NCBI RefSeq assembly: GCF_001039355.2
Contig: NW_019774625.1
Location: 1 to 25,090 of the forward strand
Reading direction: 5' to 3'
Origin: Lingula anatina
Taxonomy: Eukaryota; Brachiopoda; Lingulata; Lingulida; Lingulidae
Length of the DNA: 25,090 nt
In this document: in pieces, positions 11,208 through 22,148 of the stretch
How positions within the stretch are numbered: the first letter of the stretch is position 1
How the letters are laid out: each line of letters begins with the position of its first letter
Notes under the pieces: model-generated
Seen by the model: the letters and a program-made list of their open reading frames with translations, nothing else
What the model was told of the DNA's origin: nothing
Databases searched by the model: none
Program-made: the position numbers and the translations under genes

Positions 11208-13633
11208 TACTTGTCTGTCCCCAACTCTCAGATACAACTTTGTGTAGATGCCTTAGTCGGGTGCAGAAGTCCAGAATGACATTTTGGTAAATTAAGTGTC
11301 CCCTTTTCAATCTAGGTGTTCTCTGCTGAGGAAGATGACCATTTCCATGGTGTCAACTACACTGTGGGCAGCCAGGAAGGCAACGGGAGCTATGTGACCT
11401 TTGATAAAGGAGGAGCCGAGGGTAAATCTCAGGAGATGACGAAGGCGGTCTTCTGGGTCTTCCAGAAGACAATCAGAAATCTTTAGTTTACATTGATAGG
11501 CGATTCATTTATTTTGTGGGAAACTGATCAAAAAAGATGAAGGAATAAGCTAAACAAAATGATTATTATAATAGAAATTAAAATGTAGAAAAAAAGAGAG
11601 AAATAAAAAGAAAGTTCTTCTGACTTCTTTAAATTTCAACAAATTCTCTTAATCACCAAGTTTTATCTTATCCAAAACTGTTGATAAACTTACAGGTTAT
11701 ATATATATTTTTATTGTTCATTTTTTAGATTTTTTTTCACTTTTAGCAATATTGATGAAGTTCAACAGCTTCATTATGAGAGTGAATGAAAAATTACAAA
11801 CTAACTATCATTATTATTTCCAGTGCCCAATGTAACGGATATACATCCAGGTCTTGTTGTCCATATTGATGCAAATGATGATGAAATCAAACCCAAGGTT
11901 CCCACTAACAAGAAAAGTAAGTAGTGTGACATCTGAGACCTTTGTACAGGGTGAAACCTGATAGAAAAAAAAAACAACTATTCTTGGGGGCAGTCTCACT
12001 GGCAAATTAATGACTGCCAAAAATAACTGAGACTATTTGATTTTTGTCAAAGATATTGGTAGCTTTTGGCTTAAAATTGCATTTTTGAACAATTATTCAT
12101 TTTGTTGCTTTTGTGATACCATGTGCCATTTAGATTAAAGTATGTGAAGCATGAAATTATCCATGGACAGATATGACAAAAAAGGAAAGTGAATTAAAAA
12201 AATATCTTAAAAAGTAAAGAATACTTACAAGTACCGATATGCAAAATACTAATATTTGTTTGGTTTCCCCGTCTTTCCTCAAGAGAATGACTTACAGGCT
12301 AACCAGGATGGTGGCATTGAGATAACAGATGAACACATAGGAGTCATCATGGTGATAGTCATTGTTGTCATGGCGATACTGCTCTGTGTTGTTATTGTTA
12401 TCTGGAGAAAATCAAAGAAGATATACAGGAAGAAACACCCACTGGAGGAAGGTAATTTTGAAATAAACTGGAAATGAGATAATGTTATTTTTTCACAAAA
12501 TATTCTTTAAGATATTCAAAGATAAATTTCTATGTCATTATGATACTTGTATATTCAGTCTGCACTGGGTCTTGTGTTGTTAGTGCTTGAAAAAGGTGCT
12601 GACATCTCATAGTGAGTATGTAACTATTGTAAAAAATAGTTTGTGACAAAAATATTAGTGACATTTGCTACCAATTAACAACTACCTAACTCGTTACTGG
12701 TGAATCTGTTTCAACTATTTCAGCTTATGATTTTGAAATGCATTGGTTTAAGCTGATATGTATATCAGATCTTGTTTGATATGGTGTGTTATGAAAGGAA
12801 CATATATATATATATGAAAAAAAAAGTAGAGGAAATATAATTTTGGAAATATTTTGTATTTAGTCATCTATTAGTTAAGTAGAAATGAAAGTCCTCCAGC
12901 TTTCTCCAGAAATCTGAATTATCATAATATTTGTGTTGTATTTATGCTCCCTTGGCCCCACATATAGGTATTACTGAAATTTGAAATTGTCCAGTTTGTT
13001 TGAAAGGTCCACTTGCATATCTGGTCAAGCAAGAACCAACCAAAATATAAAAATTGCTGTACATTTTTTTTTTTTTTTTTTTTTTTTTTGGGGGGGGGGG
13101 GGGTAGAAATGCTTAATGAAATGTTGATATCTGTTGGTTATTTATTTAGACCACAATGAGCTTGTTGAGTGTGACGACTTCAACATGGAAAGGCAGAGGC
13201 TGAAACCTGAAGACCTGCAGAGGATGGAATTAATGGAATACAAGATAGAGGGCAAAGGTTTGTTGTTTTATTTACATATCAGGGGCGGATTTAGGCCGTC
13301 TTCCGGAAGACCCAGAAGACGGTCAGATTTTCAAGTTTACATTGATGGGTATCTAATTTTTTCTGTCGGAAGACGTTCAAAAATGAAGGATGAATCAACA
13401 AAGATAATTTGGAAGACTGTCAGAAAATATCTTTGGGTCCGCCCCTGCATACTGCTTATTTAATCACATGTTAATTGATTAATTTTATTTTTTATAATGC
13501 ATGGATGAATTTTCTAAATACATTTTAAGAAAATTTGTATTGAACCTTCTGTTTTTAATATTTAATTTTAGGAGAAGAAGAACCAATGATGCTGCAGTCA
13601 AATACTAAGACAGGTGACTCAGGTGAAGCATAG
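10854..13633 (+). CDS. Small type I single-pass membrane glycoprotein, 203 aa, unrecognised family
   Basis: Coding exons: 10854-10928, 11316-11421, 11824-11916, 12284-12451, 13150-13257, 13572-13633. They have GT/AG borders, compatible phases and total 612 nt ending in TAG. Residues 1-29 form a signal peptide with a hydrophobic core (IARIFFVILLF) and a likely cut after VFSA (residue 29). The ectodomain (30-109) is short and acidic with three N-glycosylation sequons: NYT (39), NGS (48) and NVT (63). Residues 110-132 are a strongly hydrophobic membrane span, followed by the basic stop-transfer RKSKKIYRKK. The cytosolic tail (133-203) is charged, with a possible amphipathic helix at about 158-180. 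There are no ectodomain cysteines, so no disulfide-rich fold such as EGF or Ig. I do not recognise a family; an adaptor or receptor-accessory role is only a guess. Confidence 0.82.
11162..11204. repeat. (CA)n microsatellite
   Basis: A nearly pure CA tract lies in the first intron of the membrane-protein gene. The second copy of this segment has a longer version at 23131-23179. Confidence 0.95.
11444..11560. mobile_element. Degraded copy of a short non-autonomous element (MITE-like)
   Basis: This sequence lies about 20 bases inside intron 2 of the membrane-protein gene. It is similar along most of its length to the element at 13280-13447: both have a GTCTTC...GAAGAC hairpin core, then TCAGA, then GTTTACATTGAT. 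The hairpin here has a perfect 9-base stem (GTCTTCTGG / CCAGAAGAC). The terminal repeats are not recognisable, so the edges are approximate. Confidence 0.5.
12452..13149 (+). other. Intron 4 of the membrane-protein gene
   Basis: This 698-base intron holds a short AT repeat near 12800-12815 and a T-then-G homopolymer at 13064-13103. The matching segment of the second copy ends just before that homopolymer. I see no exon, RNA gene or element in it. Confidence 0.8.
13064..13103. repeat. Poly-T / poly-G homopolymer tract
   Basis: About 26 T followed directly by about 14 G. Similarity with the repeat at 21373-25034 ends just before this tract. Confidence 0.9.
13280..13447. mobile_element. MITE-like element with 10-bp terminal inverted repeats
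   Basis: The 168-base block starts CAGGGGCGGA and ends TCCGCCCCTG, exact inverted complements. It lies in the intron between exons 5 and 6 of the membrane-protein gene. It contains a perfect 14-base palindrome, GTCTTCCGGAAGAC, near its left end. CAGGGGCGGA-type ends are known from hAT-like elements, but I could not find a clean 8-base target-site duplication, so the superfamily is uncertain. It has no coding capacity; the open frame running through it is an intron read-through. Confidence 0.65.
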
Positions 13634-15544
13634 GTGGCGCTTTAGGCAAGAAAAGATATACTGTATAGATGACTGTTTTCCTTAAAGGAAAGACAAGACA
13701 CAAATTGGCTTGATTGTATGGTGCTTGAGAGGTAGTGGATGGATACAGATTTATATGTACTTGGTATAAATCATAGATTCACTAATACCATATCCACTGA
13801 AATGATTGACTATTCCATGTTAATGTGCAATAATTTTAAAGGCATCTTAACACATGATATTATTTTTAACTGCTTTTCTGATGTGTTGAAGAAAATTCAG
13901 TTCTCTTGTTAACTGTTTTAAATGTGGATGAAACAAAAGTTTGCATAATATTCTGACCAAACCAACTAAAAGTGTGATGAAATTCAAGATATTTTTTACT
14001 GAACTTATGTTAGTTGTTCCATAAAGATCAAGCTCTGTTTTTCAATCAGGGGTGTATTTAAAATAATCAGGTTTCAAATTAAGTGTTTTTTTTTTTTCTA
14101 ACACAGTAGGTGTGTGTGAATCTTATATTCATAGGATAAAACAGGAAAATACTTGATATTTTCGTCCTTAGAAGAAAAACAACTTTTGATATATTTTCAG
14201 ACTTAAAAAGGTAAAAAATCTAATTTTTAAGATGTAAAACTTACCAGTGTGATTTTTATATGGTAGCATTTACAATGTTACATGATTTTTTTTTTCTTAC
14301 TCTTGATGAAAAGTGGAGAAAATGTGTATATTTTCAGATAGTACGTCACATTATTCTGATTAACAGTGATATTTTGAACTCCAGATATTTTAGGAAAGCT
14401 GAGTATAATTTTGATATTCTAAGCCTCATCCTCATTGTGTGGTGAAATACTGGTTCTTTACACAAGCATGAGCTTTTCTTTGGAATTTTAAAATTTTGCG
14501 TAATTTTGAGATTTTTTTTTGTACAACTCTGATGAGTCCTGAGGATCATTGGTGGGGGGAGGGGGGCAGACGTTTAATTATTTTGTCTCGAGCCAATTTC
14601 TCAGAGAATTTTATAATCCATCCCTTCATCTTTCACACCATGTTACTTTCGTGAGGAGAAGTCAAGATGAGACACACCTTATGCATATCAATTATGTATA
14701 GATAGATATTTATAATTCTTTTATTTTTGCCTGTTTTTGTTACTCTTTATTTAGTCAACTTACACTAATTGGTTTGTGCTTTATCATGGCATTGATTTGT
14801 CAGTCTGAACCAACTTACAATATTGATATTGTTGTTATTATTATCATTATAATTTATTTAACTCTCATATATGAACAGTGTAGTGTATTTCAATTATAGT
14901 TCTATCATTGTTGTTGCATAAATATACACTTCTATTTAAACTTACTTTAAATAATTTGCATTTGGTCGTACATGTTATTTGGATTTGACAAAATGTGTTA
15001 TGTGTTCACTTCAAAGATTTTGTAAACTTACATTTTATTACATTTTGTACTTATTTTTTGTGCATATGTCAATCATATCACGATTGAATGCTTTACTTTG
15101 TGCAGAGATTTTATGAGCAGTGAACTGAAATTTTTGTTGGTGCATTTCATTTCCTTGTAGCAAAAAGAAACTGTAACAGTTTTAATTTTACGTTAAGGTG
15201 CTTATGTGCTTAGATCTAGATTATGCTGTATGTTTGAAAAATTCTGCAGGTGAAGTTTCTTTTTCAACCCTCCACTTTAAAATATATTTTGCACCTATCT
15301 CAGCATAATTTTCCAAAGTATCAGATGTTTTTTGTATTTTATTCATACATTTTACTGTAATCCACTCATTTTAAGTAGCTTAATTTTGGTAATCCCATAG
15401 AAGTATTAAGACATTGTAAGTAGAATTAGAGCAGTCTAATGCATTGTTTTCATTTTATAGCAAAATACACGAGTTTTTCACTCTATACCTCACTCATGGT
15501 TGTAATATTTTATGGTAATGTCTGATGAAATATTAATAATACCA

Positions 15545-15584
<40 letters not shown>

Positions 15585-15973
15585 TATTCTGAATATGCAG
15601 TTTTAGCCATATCTGTACAGGATTTATGCTTCTGTATTGTATATAATTACATACAGTATTAAAATTTAATCAAAAGGCATCTAAATTAATGAGATATACT
15701 TGCCATGGTCAAAGCGGAGTTCAGTTAAATTAAAGAGAATCTGAGATTGAATTAGTTAAATGTTGTGTGGGGATTGTGAAGAAACCAACACCCTACTTGA
15801 ATATTATTGTGTTAGGTGAGACTGGTGCGGCTGGAAATGCGTTTGTTGTTAACGCATCCGGCACACCTCGGCTTTGTGGATGCTTTGATGACGGTGTCTC
15901 CTGAAATGTTACGCCGTCCAACAGAATCACCTGATTTATGCGTGTGAGGTTATATAGTAACATCGAAATAAAG
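13634..15973 (+). other. Probable long 3' UTR and downstream flank of the membrane-protein gene
   Basis: AT-rich sequence follows the TAG at 13633. Open frames here are short and not coding-like. An AATAAA occurs at 15967-15972 on the plus strand and is a possible, distant, poly(A) signal; closer variants such as ATTAAA near 15658 are alternatives. An A-run followed by (AT)n lies at 15544-15587. Confidence 0.4.
15544..15587. repeat. A-run and (AT)n microsatellite
   Basis: About 19 A followed by about 12 AT units. Confidence 0.95.
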
Positions 15974-16960
15974 CGATGTTAATACTACACTAACTGTTGT
16001 TTTACGACTTGTATATGCCATGTAGTAGTTGTCTAAAATTGCGAGTTAACGTCGTTGGAAACGTTGCAATAATTATGATGCACCAAAAGGTGTCCAAATG
16101 TACTAAAAATTACCTTCAATGCAAACGCGAACAATATGGAGTAAATTTCTATGCTTTTTAATGGTTTGATGGACGGGCCTAAAGATTTTAGTCGCTTTTT
16201 TCGTCTGCACGTGCGTGTGTCATGATTAAATGAATCTATGAAATTGTTTAACAAAGGGTTTTTTCAGTAGTCAGTAAAATGGCGCATGCAACGAAATGCA
16301 TGGTGTTTGCCCCCTACCCTTTTGGTATTTGTTTTATTTACTAAGCACTGATATATGCTAAAGGTTGTGACGTTACATGCACTTTCTGCCATCGTGAATA
16401 TGTGTTCCATTAAGAAGTGTTTGTAAACATTGTTGCCCCCGGCGCTTGTCACCCTTTGCAAAGCTGAATTAACTGACGATGCATTTACCCTACACGGTAC
16501 AGGGACTGAACATTTCCTGTCCGAATTCCACCTCTAAATTTGCTTCAGTATATGGTTTGACAGAAAAATCGAAAGCTTCGTTTGCCTTAGTTGCTTCAAC
16601 GCGTTGGAGGAAAATTGCGTGAAACCAGCGTAACGTTTCTATTCCCTGACAAGGTTAAGTCTTGTTCAGATACAGACCGCAAGATAATTAGCAACCGTAC
16701 TGAACAGCATTTAGGGGCCTACTTTCTTTAATTAAATTCTGTGAACTGACAGCTGCACGCAACCACATATTTTCAAATTTGGCTATTTTCAAACACGCTC
16801 AGCGCTATTTTGGATTGCTACTCAAATAATTCGCATCACCCTGTATAACGCTAAAAAGATCGTATCGGCATAGCAGAACTACGAGAGGTATTGGCAATGC
16901 TAAGGCATATAGCAAAATGTCTGGGTACCCCAAAGCGTTATCCGTCCACCTAGGGTGAAC

Positions 16961-17003
<43 letters not shown>

Positions 17004-17470
17004 TATGTTTGTTTGTTTGTTTGTTTATTCATATGGTTATTTACTCGCTTTTAACAGCGTACATAAGTTTGAAATCTGTTAAAAATAGAATATTCAAATA
17101 TCATGCAGTAAGTTTTCATTGCTATTGGATGCGGCTTATCCAAACACTCCAAAGGTGAATGTCCTATAGATATTTGAATCCCCACGAGGTGACGTGCATT
17201 AGATTTACCAAGGTTGCTCTGGGAATTGAGAAGATAAATACATCAGAAATGAGCAAGAGATTGGCATGTTGGTACTTAAACATAAGAATCTTCAAAAAAA
17301 AAACTCTCTCTGTCTCTCTCTATATATGTTTCTGTATAAGAGTCCTTGAATTTAACTTAAACCAAAAAGCACAAAAAAGTGCAGGAATTGAACAGTTGCG
17401 TTGAAACGTCTGGAAATTACTTCATTGAGAGCACAGATGATATTAAAGAATGGATTCCATCGTCAATCTA
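15974..17470. other. Stretch without a recognisable gene
   Basis: Slightly higher GC than the flanking UTR-like sequence. I see short open frames on both strands with no family resemblance, a TTTA/TTTG simple repeat (annotated separately) and a CT-rich run near 17303-17322. It ends at the N at 17471. Confidence 0.6.
16961..17027. repeat. (TTTA)n / (TTTG)n microsatellite
   Basis: About eleven TTTA units pass into about five TTTG units. The open frame through it (repeating FIYL residues) is an artefact of the repeat. Confidence 0.95.
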
Positions 17471-17471
17471 N
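17471..17471. other. Single N: assembly join inside a transposon
   Basis: The ambiguous base lies about 40 bases past the transposase stop, where the 3' terminal inverted repeat of the Tc1 element would be expected. Confidence 0.7.
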
Positions 17472-18725
17472 TATACATTCTACCAAAATATGCAGTTTCA
17501 AGTCCAAAATTAGTACTTAGTGGCATAGCCACGTGACCTAATAATAGGTGCCAGTCTACGAAGCAAGGTTTCATATAATTGTCTGATGCGTTCAGGGCTT
17601 ATGCTGGCCCAAGCATGAAAAACTGAATATAACAGAGTTTCTCTGCTGGTTAGACGGGCATTTGTAAAAAGTTTTGACATATCATTCCACACATTTTCTA
17701 TTATGTTTGCATCCGGACTCTATGCAGGCCACATCACCCTGCGAATGTCCTGTTGGTCAAACCAATCATCAACTGCTCTGGGCCTGTGACAAGGAGCGTT
17801 GTCATCCTGGTTAACAAATGGATAATTCCTGTCACCAAACATGTTAGTAAAAGATGGTAGCAAGCCTGACTCCAAAACATCGATATATTTCTAGTGATTC
17901 ATGTTTCCATTAACCACTATCAATTCGCGCAAGCCATGGATGCTGATGCAGCCCCACACCATGATGAATATGCTGCTCCGGGTTCGAAAATTCAGTGCAC
18001 GTGGTTCAAATGCTTTACCAGCAGTTTGCCAGCATAATACCCGTCTGTCATCAGAGGTCAGACCAAAGCGACACTCATCAGAAAAATATATAGGACCAAT
18101 TGTCATGAACTGTCCAGTTCCAGATCCTGTTGACCCTAGTTTACTCTACGTTGCCTGTTTTGTAACGATATAAGAGGTTTCAGTCTTGTTACCCTGCTGT
18201 ACACTCTCTGAGTATGTAACCGACGCCTAGCAATTTTCACAGACACATTCTTATGTGTGAAATTGTTCCACTGTGTTGTCAACTGATAAGCAGTGTCGAA
18301 CTTTGACAACCTGGACATCAAAATTAGTCGTCGGTCTTCACGGCCAGTATTTTTTCTTGGACGACCCATCAGAGGCAATTTGTCTCTTGATCCAGTGTTT
18401 CTATACCGAGACCAGACCCTCTGCACGGTTCTGACTGAACAATTCAATTGTATCGATATTCTGACATTGCTTATATTCCGCCTCTTCAGGTTAATAACTT
18501 GCACCTATAACCGTTAGATAATTGCCTGTATCTTGCCATATTGGAGGAAGACAGGAATAACATTTGCTGTACATGTACAAGACCAACAATACAATTCAAT
18601 GGTTTAGCGGTTTTATACTCATTAGTCACATTATAAGTAGACCAGGCATAATAAGTACCCAAGATCTGCCTACTTTTATTACTCTAAGTTAGGGGGTGAC
18701 ACTTCTTTTGTCCAGTGTGTGTAGT
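17472..18725 (-). mobile_element. Tc1-like element remnant, one end missing at the N
   Basis: Beyond the transposase start, the minus strand near 18720-18685 reads CACACTGGACAAAAGAAG and onward, resembling Tc1 terminal repeats that contain GGACAAAAG. The matching inverted copy should lie just past 17500, but I do not see it before the N at 17471. The outer edge is inferred. Confidence 0.6.
17510..18504 (-). pseudogene. Tc1/mariner (Tc1-like, DD34E) transposase, inactivated
   Basis: On the minus strand the N-terminal part (18504-18136) has a helix-turn-helix (SVRTVQRVWSRYRN) and the GRPRK linker typical of Tc1 transposases. After a frameshift around 18107-18170 comes FSDECRFGL with the first catalytic Asp, then NQDDNAPCHRPR with the second Asp. 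SPDANIIENVW carries the catalytic Glu, with exactly 34 positions between the second Asp and this Glu. Two in-frame TAG stops (17891-17893 and 17720-17722) and the frameshift rule out a working protein. The usual family length is about 340 residues, close to what is spanned here. It is a relic of cut-and-paste transposition into TA sites. Confidence 0.92.
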
Positions 18726-19517
18726 TGGCCTTCTCATCTGAAATTGTGGCACAGCTTTGTCATTGCCTTGCCAGGACTTCCATTTACTGATACAGCTGCT
18801 AATTCTTCATTAACTACAAAATCCTTTTCATTTCTACTAACAATATTTTCTGACATCTTACTTGTTGACTTTTAAGATACAATATTTGGCATAACACCAC
18901 ACTTTACACATTTTGACTCATTTTCAACAAAATAAAAGGTTACATGTGATGTCGATTTCTCCTGTACATGTACAATTGGCCATCAACATCATGCCATGTC
19001 AGATAGTGCCATCTATCGTGTAATCTCTGAAAGTACACGGCGACGACGGCGGCGACACATGCAGTTAATGACTTTATATAAACACACACACACTTTGCCG
19101 CGTGGTGCTAAACAACCAAAGCGTATCAACATACTGTACATTTATACGTTAAGCTATATACAACACATAAACACACAGTGGCGGCAGTGAGTCAAACAAC
19201 CATACACAACCTATACTAATAATGGATGGAACGACTATTTTCTTATTTTGAATTTTAATGTATTCCGTGCCAAATACTAGTATTTGCTTGACGGTCAGTA
19301 TTCTGTTACATCACTGAAAACAAATAGTCCATTGCAACCTTTTGCATTCATACTGGATACTTACGTAGATCTGGTAGATGTTAATGCAGAGACTTCGACA
19401 TTTCCTCCTTTGTCACAAGGACATCATCAGGGAACTGTGACCCCTTACTGCTGTCGGCACGTGACTTGGCATTCAGTCGTCACGTTTGAACAAGCGTATA
19501 AGGTGGGTACTGTAATC

Positions 19518-19549
19518 GATGTCTTGATTAATAGTGTAATCAAGACATC
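19518..19549. repeat. Perfect 12-bp inverted repeat with 8-base loop
   Basis: GATGTCTTGATT at 19518-19529 is exactly complementary to AATCAAGACATC at 19538-19549, with an 8-base spacer. No U-tract or known RNA context shows what it does. Confidence 0.85.
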
Positions 19550-20240
19550 ATCAGTCATAATGACACTATATTAATCTGAATTTAAAAATCCCTGATGCTG
19601 TCCAAATATAAGGACGTCTTACAGGCACGTAGACAGGGGAGAGGGGGGAGGGGGGTCGAAAGAATCACCCTTTTTGGTGGAAAAAGGTCCACTCTACCTA
19701 GGTAAAGTTTGACCTAGGTACAAGGGGATTTTATTGTAAAAGGTACACTTTTTCAGAAAAAGTCCCTCCTTTGAAATTGCTGGTCACTGACCTGTATTAG
19801 ATGTGATTTATGAGCAGCTCGGTTGTGTACCTAAAATATTCCACACTGCCAGAGTATCAGTGATAAGGTGACCCGTTACAACCTACAGAAAAAAGTTACG
19901 GGTCATATGCACATGAGCTTGCATAGTTGCAGTGGTCTTAACAGTGCATGCCCATTGGAAATATTGCTGAAAGTTTATACCCGATTCTCGACTTACTACA
20001 TCAAAGCGTACCGGGACCAAGGTCAGTTTTGAACCAGTTTTATAAAACGTACCAGCACGTGAAGCATGCCACTGGTCGTGGTCAGCAGTGTGGAAAGTAT
20101 TATTTCTAGCAGTAAATACAATTTTATTCATCATACAATTTGTCATTGACAAAATAAGAGGAGGGTGATATGGGTCCGCGGGAAATTGACACCACACTTC
20201 TGATGATTCAACACAATTCTTAGTCTGCATTCCCCTTATC

Positions 20241-20300
20241 TTTATTATTATTATTATTATTATTGTTGTTGTTGTTGTTGTTTTTGTTGTTTTGTTGTAG
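20241..20300. repeat. (TTA)n / (GTT)n simple repeat
   Basis: TTA units pass into GTT units and then T/G-rich sequence, about 230 bases upstream of the methyltransferase start codon. Confidence 0.9.
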
Positions 20301-20533
20301 TGAAGTATCAGTAATTACTTATTGCACTAGTGTTCTTATGACGTTGCCTTAAAATTAAATTAAAATAAGAGTGTCTTCTCACAAAAATGTTCGTAGTAGG
20401 CCTATGTCTCTAGCATGGTAAGTATAATGCAAATGCTGGGTCAGGGTGATACTGTAAGTAATATCAAAGCAGTGAACAGAGATTATATAAGCATATGAAT
20501 GAATGAACATGTGTATTTCAGGATTCTGTAAAA

Positions 20534-21286
20534 ATGTCTACAGCAAATCAAGGGGATTTATGGACTTGCATCGCTGCAGCAACCCAGAGTGGAAACAGCA
20601 GAGAAGAGTTGGCCAATATCTACGACAAGTGGGCGGCAGATTATGACAAAAGCATGGTAATGTATAGCTTTTTGATCCCATTTACAGCAGCTGAAGTCCA
20701 AGAATATAAAAGACTGGTTCAGATACATTCACACAACTTTCACGTCAAAAGCAGCAAATGAAGATAAACCAATTAATAGACAGAATTGTAGGGAATAAAT
20801 GATGATACAAACCAGTCCTTTGTTACAGGGTTCTCTATACAAAGGGGCAGAGATGAGTGCACAGTCAGTCGCTCTGCTGCTCGGAGAAAACAAAGATGCT
20901 CTGATATTGGACGCTGGGGCGGGGTCCGGCCTTGTCGGGGAAGAAGTATGTACTCTTTTGGCTAAATAATTATTTAAAACTTCGAGTTAGTATATAGGCT
21001 TTTCAGTCAAGGATATACCTCCGTTTTCATTATTCTTTTTCGCTCCATTGGGGACTTCCATCTTGACGTTCGCGGTTCATATATTGTGGCTTGACACCAA
21101 ATAAAATAACCTGAGATTTTTCTTAGTTAAGATTTAAAAAATAATTTCAGCTTCAGAAACTGGGATTTAAAAACCTGGATGCACTTGACGGAAGTCAGGG
21201 GATGCTAGATGTAGCCAATGAAAAGGGAGTTTACAAGAGGAGTATCTGTGATTGGCTAGGACCGAACAGATTGGATATTGATTCAG
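20534..21286 (+). CDS. METTL27: METTL27 (WBSCR27)-like methyltransferase, first three coding exons
   Basis: Coding exons: 20534-20656 (41 codons), 20829-20945 (39 codons) and 21151-21286, all with GT/AG borders in phase. An acceptor-like TTTCAG just before the first exon suggests an upstream 5' UTR exon. The protein opens with a short N-terminus, then ELANIYDKWAADYDKSM, the family's YDKWA-DYD signature. Next comes ILDAGAGSGLVGEE, the SAM-binding glycine-rich motif I of class I Rossmann methyltransferases. LDALDGSQGMLDVANEKG follows, with the acidic motif II region and DGS-GML-A, characteristic of METTL27 proteins. The substrate is unknown. The rest of the fold is missing: the N at 21372 interrupts the next intron, and what follows is a different locus. 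Confidence 0.85.
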
Positions 21287-21371
21287 GTGCACTGCATATA
21301 TTGTGTTAGTTGTAGTTTCAAATGCGTTAATTAAACAGTGATACAAACCTTCATCATATTTTTCCATTTTT

Positions 21372-21372
21372 N
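21372..21372. other. Single N: assembly join cutting the methyltransferase gene
   Basis: The sequence switches abruptly from the methyltransferase intron to a copy of the RBR intron 1 sequence found at 9359. Confidence 0.8.
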
Positions 21373-21489
21373 CCAATAAAAGTAGTTTTCCCTGAACATT
21401 TAAATTTTGTACACATTTTAAGAAAATAATGTTTAGATACAAGATTTCTAGTAGACTTTCTTGATATTTTGTATATATACTGTTTGTAC

Positions 21490-22148
21490 CTTTCAGTTTC
21501 AGCATTTTCCTTCTCTTCCTGTGGCTGCAACATCACCTGGTGCCTTTGAGCTCCTCTTATTTTTCTAAGGGTGTTGTTCTTCCTCTTTTCCTTCATTCTA
21601 TCCCGTGTTGTTTTTCCCACTGAATTTCTCGCCATGCCATTGCGTCTCAGATCAGTGATATAACTTCTTTTACTCTTGGGGTACGTGCTAGGAAATTTTC
21701 TTTTGCTGTCATGGTAACCAATACAGTCCGCTATGAACCGGTTTCTACGAGGACTAATCATTGATGAATAGGTAGAGCGCTCAAACAATGTCAGCTTGGA
21801 CTTTTCCACTTCCTGAGCATCTGCATCACTGATAGCTTCCTTAACAGTTCCGGGAAGAAGCCAGCGTTTCCTTTTATTCAGAGAATACAAAACATCCAGT
21901 CCATTGTAACGGGCATTCAGTCTCAAACCGCCATCTTGAATAATGTCAGTAAACTCTCCTTCGATCTCCCTGTGATAGTCCTCTCGATCATCACTAAACA
22001 AGCGTGTTAAGATTTCTTTAATGATGTAGCCACCCTTGTACTCCGAGGTGTGATGCTGCCTCCAACACTTCTGCACTGACACCCATGGTCCAACTTTCGG
22101 CATAGAACAGCCTGTGTTCAGGCCTTGCTTGCTCCTCTTTAGCACCAT
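21490..22148 (-). CDS. Second copy of exon 1 of the RBR ligase gene (partial gene)
   Basis: Begins at an ATG and encodes the same 219 residues plus two bases as 10138-9480, with no amino-acid change I can find and an intact GT donor. Exon 2 would follow but is absent, because the sequence breaks at the N at 21372. The longer open frame reading past 21490 is intron. Exon 1 is Lys/Arg-rich towards its end and has no recognised domain. Confidence 0.85.

Larger units (their letters stand above)
9359..13060. repeat. Long direct repeat, copy A (matches 21373-25034)
   Basis: Covers RBR intron 1 and exon 1, the intergenic region and membrane-protein exons 1-4 with introns. Differences from copy B are mostly single bases, microsatellite lengths and small indels. 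Confidence 0.92.
18726..20521. other. Gene-poor stretch upstream of the methyltransferase
   Basis: No recognised coding exon. It contains a perfect hairpin at 19518-19549, purine-rich runs near 19634-19656, paired CCTAGGTA motifs near 19697-19719, a minus-strand open frame at 19883-20230 of doubtful meaning and TTA/GTT simple repeats at 20241-20300. The methyltransferase promoter should lie in its right part. Confidence 0.55.

Noticed and set aside
13134-13463. 109-residue open frame
   Set aside because: It is exon 5 of the membrane-protein gene read on through its donor into the MITE-like element. The splice at 13257 keeps the frame to exon 6.
16033-16461. Two minus-strand open frames of 65-73 residues
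   Set aside because: They have no motif, no splice support and a composition like the surrounding non-coding DNA.
17960-17995. GGTTCGAA-like motif suggesting a tRNA T-arm
   Set aside because: It lies inside the Tc1 transposase coding remnant, and no acceptor or anticodon stems could be built around it.
19284-19574. Plus-strand open frame of 96 residues
   Set aside because: It runs through the perfect hairpin at 19518-19549 and has no family resemblance; probably chance.
19883-20230. Minus-strand open frame of 115 residues
   Set aside because: It has no recognisable motif, no convincing splice or promoter context, and lies next to simple repeats. It could be chance; transcript data would decide.
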